From Lachnospiraceae bacterium (lineage in GTDB: Bacteria; Bacillota; Clostridia; Lachnospirales; Lachnospiraceae), in the NCBI GenBank assembly GCA_017477005.1, contig JAFUXY010000401.1, positions 1 through 7,105 of the forward strand: a stretch of 7,105 nt of DNA, read 5' to 3'. The position numbers and the translations under genes are program-made. The notes under the pieces are model-generated. The model did not search any database. It saw only the letters and a program-made list of their open reading frames with translations, and was not told the DNA's origin. Each line of letters begins with the position of its first letter. Positions within the stretch are counted from its first letter, which is position 1. Of this stretch, positions 6,384 through 7,105 are shown piece by piece.

Positions 6384-6707
6384 ATGGCAGGAATTGGAAG
6401 CTATCGGGTGCTGGTGACGCCGGAACAGCTAACTGCACAGGCGAATGAGGTGCGGCGTCTGGGACAGAATATGCGAACCCATTTCAATGAAATCGCAAAC
6501 ACCGTCACGCGCAGCAGAGGCTATTGGATCGGCGAGGGCGGAGACGCGCATCGCAGGCTCTATGAAAGCCAAAAGGAAAATGTCAACAAGATGTTGGCGA
6601 GGCTGATGGAGCATCCGGACGATCTGACGCAGATTTCCGCGAATTACAAACAGGCGGAAAAATCCAATCAGGCGAGGGCGCAGGCCTTACCGAATAATCT
6701 ACTATAG
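6384..6707 (+). CDS. WXG100-family protein (WIG turn) with YxxxE motif
   Basis: A 107-residue helical hairpin beginning VLVTPEQLTAQANEVRRLGQNM, a common N-terminal pattern in WXG100 proteins (TPEQL then a heptad helix). The turn is GYWIGEGGDAHRRLY, with W48-I49-G50. In the second helix Y88 and E92 form YxxxE. A strong Shine-Dalgarno (GGAAGGAG) lies before ATG 6384. It sits between two other WXG100 genes with 13-bp and 11-bp gaps. It is clearly divergent from both neighbours, so this is not a recent tandem copy; a heterodimer with one of them is possible (inference). Which partner carries the functional export signal cannot be told from sequence. Confidence 0.9.
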   Translation: MAGIGSYRVLVTPEQLTAQANEVRRLGQNMRTHFNEIANTVTRSRGYWIGEGGDAHRRLYESQKENVNKMLARLMEHPDDLTQISANYKQAEKSNQARAQALPNNLL

Positions 6708-6718
6708 GAGGAGCGGAT

Positions 6719-7033
6719 ATGGCTTCGAGAGCAAGCATTGAATTTGATTTCATACAGGCCAAGCGGAGTGCGGATAGTCTGGATCAGTTGGCGGGTCAAT
6801 TGGAACGGCTCGCGGAAGACGAGTTATCGACAAGCCTGCACAACATTCGGTCGCATTGGACCGGAAGGAGTTCAGAAGCGTACGCACAAAAAGGGCATAG
6901 GCTGCAGGAGCAGATACGTTCTTCCGCAAAAAATCTCCGCAATGTCGCGACCGATATCCGGGAGACGGCTCAGCGGATGTACGAAGCGGAGATGCGGGCC
7001 AAGCAGATTGCGGAGACGCGGACATCCGGCTGA
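6719..7033 (+). CDS. WXG100-family protein (WTG turn), no canonical YxxxD/E
   Basis: A 104-residue helical hairpin. Residues 8-40 form the first helix, followed by the turn SHWTGRSSEAYAQKG (W47-T48-G49) and a long second helix to about residue 97. The C-terminal Tyr is Y88 in RMYEAEMRAK, where the acidic residues fall at +1 and +3 and not at +4, so the usual YxxxD/E is absent. It may rely on a partner for the export signal (inference). AGGAGGAG (6706-6713) overlaps the stop codon of the preceding gene and precedes ATG 6719 by five bases, indicating coupled translation. It is the last complete gene in the window. Confidence 0.9.
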   Translation: MASRASIEFDFIQAKRSADSLDQLAGQLERLAEDELSTSLHNIRSHWTGRSSEAYAQKGHRLQEQIRSSAKNLRNVATDIRETAQRMYEAEMRAKQIAETRTSG

Positions 7034-7043
7034 TTCGAAAAAA

Positions 7044-7105
7044 ATGGTAGCGGAACAGACAAAAATGGTTTGGATCAGTTCAGCCAAACAGAACAAACAA
7101 ATATG
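7044..7105 (+). CDS. Possible start of a further gene, 3'-partial
   Basis: From ATG 7044 the frame stays open to the window edge (MVAEQTKMVWISSAKQNKQI). ATG 7065 in the same frame and ATG 7103 in another are alternative starts. None has a good Shine-Dalgarno, unlike the preceding genes in this run, and 20 codons are too few to identify anything. This could equally be non-coding spacer; no terminator hairpin is visible here. Confidence 0.2.
   Translation, partial: MVAEQTKMVWISSAKQNKQI

Overview
The window is most of a type VII secretion (T7SS/ESX, WXG100) gene cluster, all on the + strand. The EssC-type ATPase, a YukD/EsaB ubiquitin-like protein and a LytTR regulator point to a Gram-positive of the Bacillota, probably a Clostridia-type anaerobe. 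The base composition is fairly GC-balanced, unlike low-GC staphylococci. This placement rests on family context, not on any marker gene.

Layout. Positions 1-3351 hold the EssC motor ATPase, open at the window's left edge (FHA domains and membrane segments not included). It runs through a degenerate ATPase domain 0, then D1 and D2, and enters D3. An in-frame amber codon at 3349-3351 interrupts D3. The same reading frame continues cleanly to 3786 with the rest of D3 and the C-terminal tail. Just downstream, the end of the tail is repeated in decayed form at an exact 60-bp offset, and the second copy carries the ribosome binding site of the next gene. Then come a LytTR-family regulator with a degenerate receiver domain (3850-4563), a 247-residue protein that resembles the ESX chaperone EspG in layout (4603-5346), and the EsaB/YukD protein (5334-5582), which overlaps the previous gene by 13 bp.

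A 117-bp intergenic region (5583-5699) follows. It opens with two direct 20-bp repeats that fit a LytTR binding site, directly upstream of a candidate extended -10 promoter. This promoter would drive a run of small helical secretion-family genes: a 118-residue WXG100-like protein with Leu in place of Trp (5700-6056) and three WXG100 proteins (6068-6370, 6384-6707, 6719-7033). The last 70 bases may contain the start of another gene.

How it may work together (inference): the WXG100 proteins are the substrates or structural partners, EssC is the motor that selects and moves them, EsaB is an accessory factor, and the EspG-like protein could be a substrate chaperone. The LytTR protein could switch on the substrate operon through the 5582-5621 repeats. 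Whether this copy of the machine works depends on the amber codon: if it is real and not read through, EssC loses half of D3 and its tail. No transposase, tRNA, rRNA or CRISPR was seen, and no stretch over 300 bases lacks a gene.
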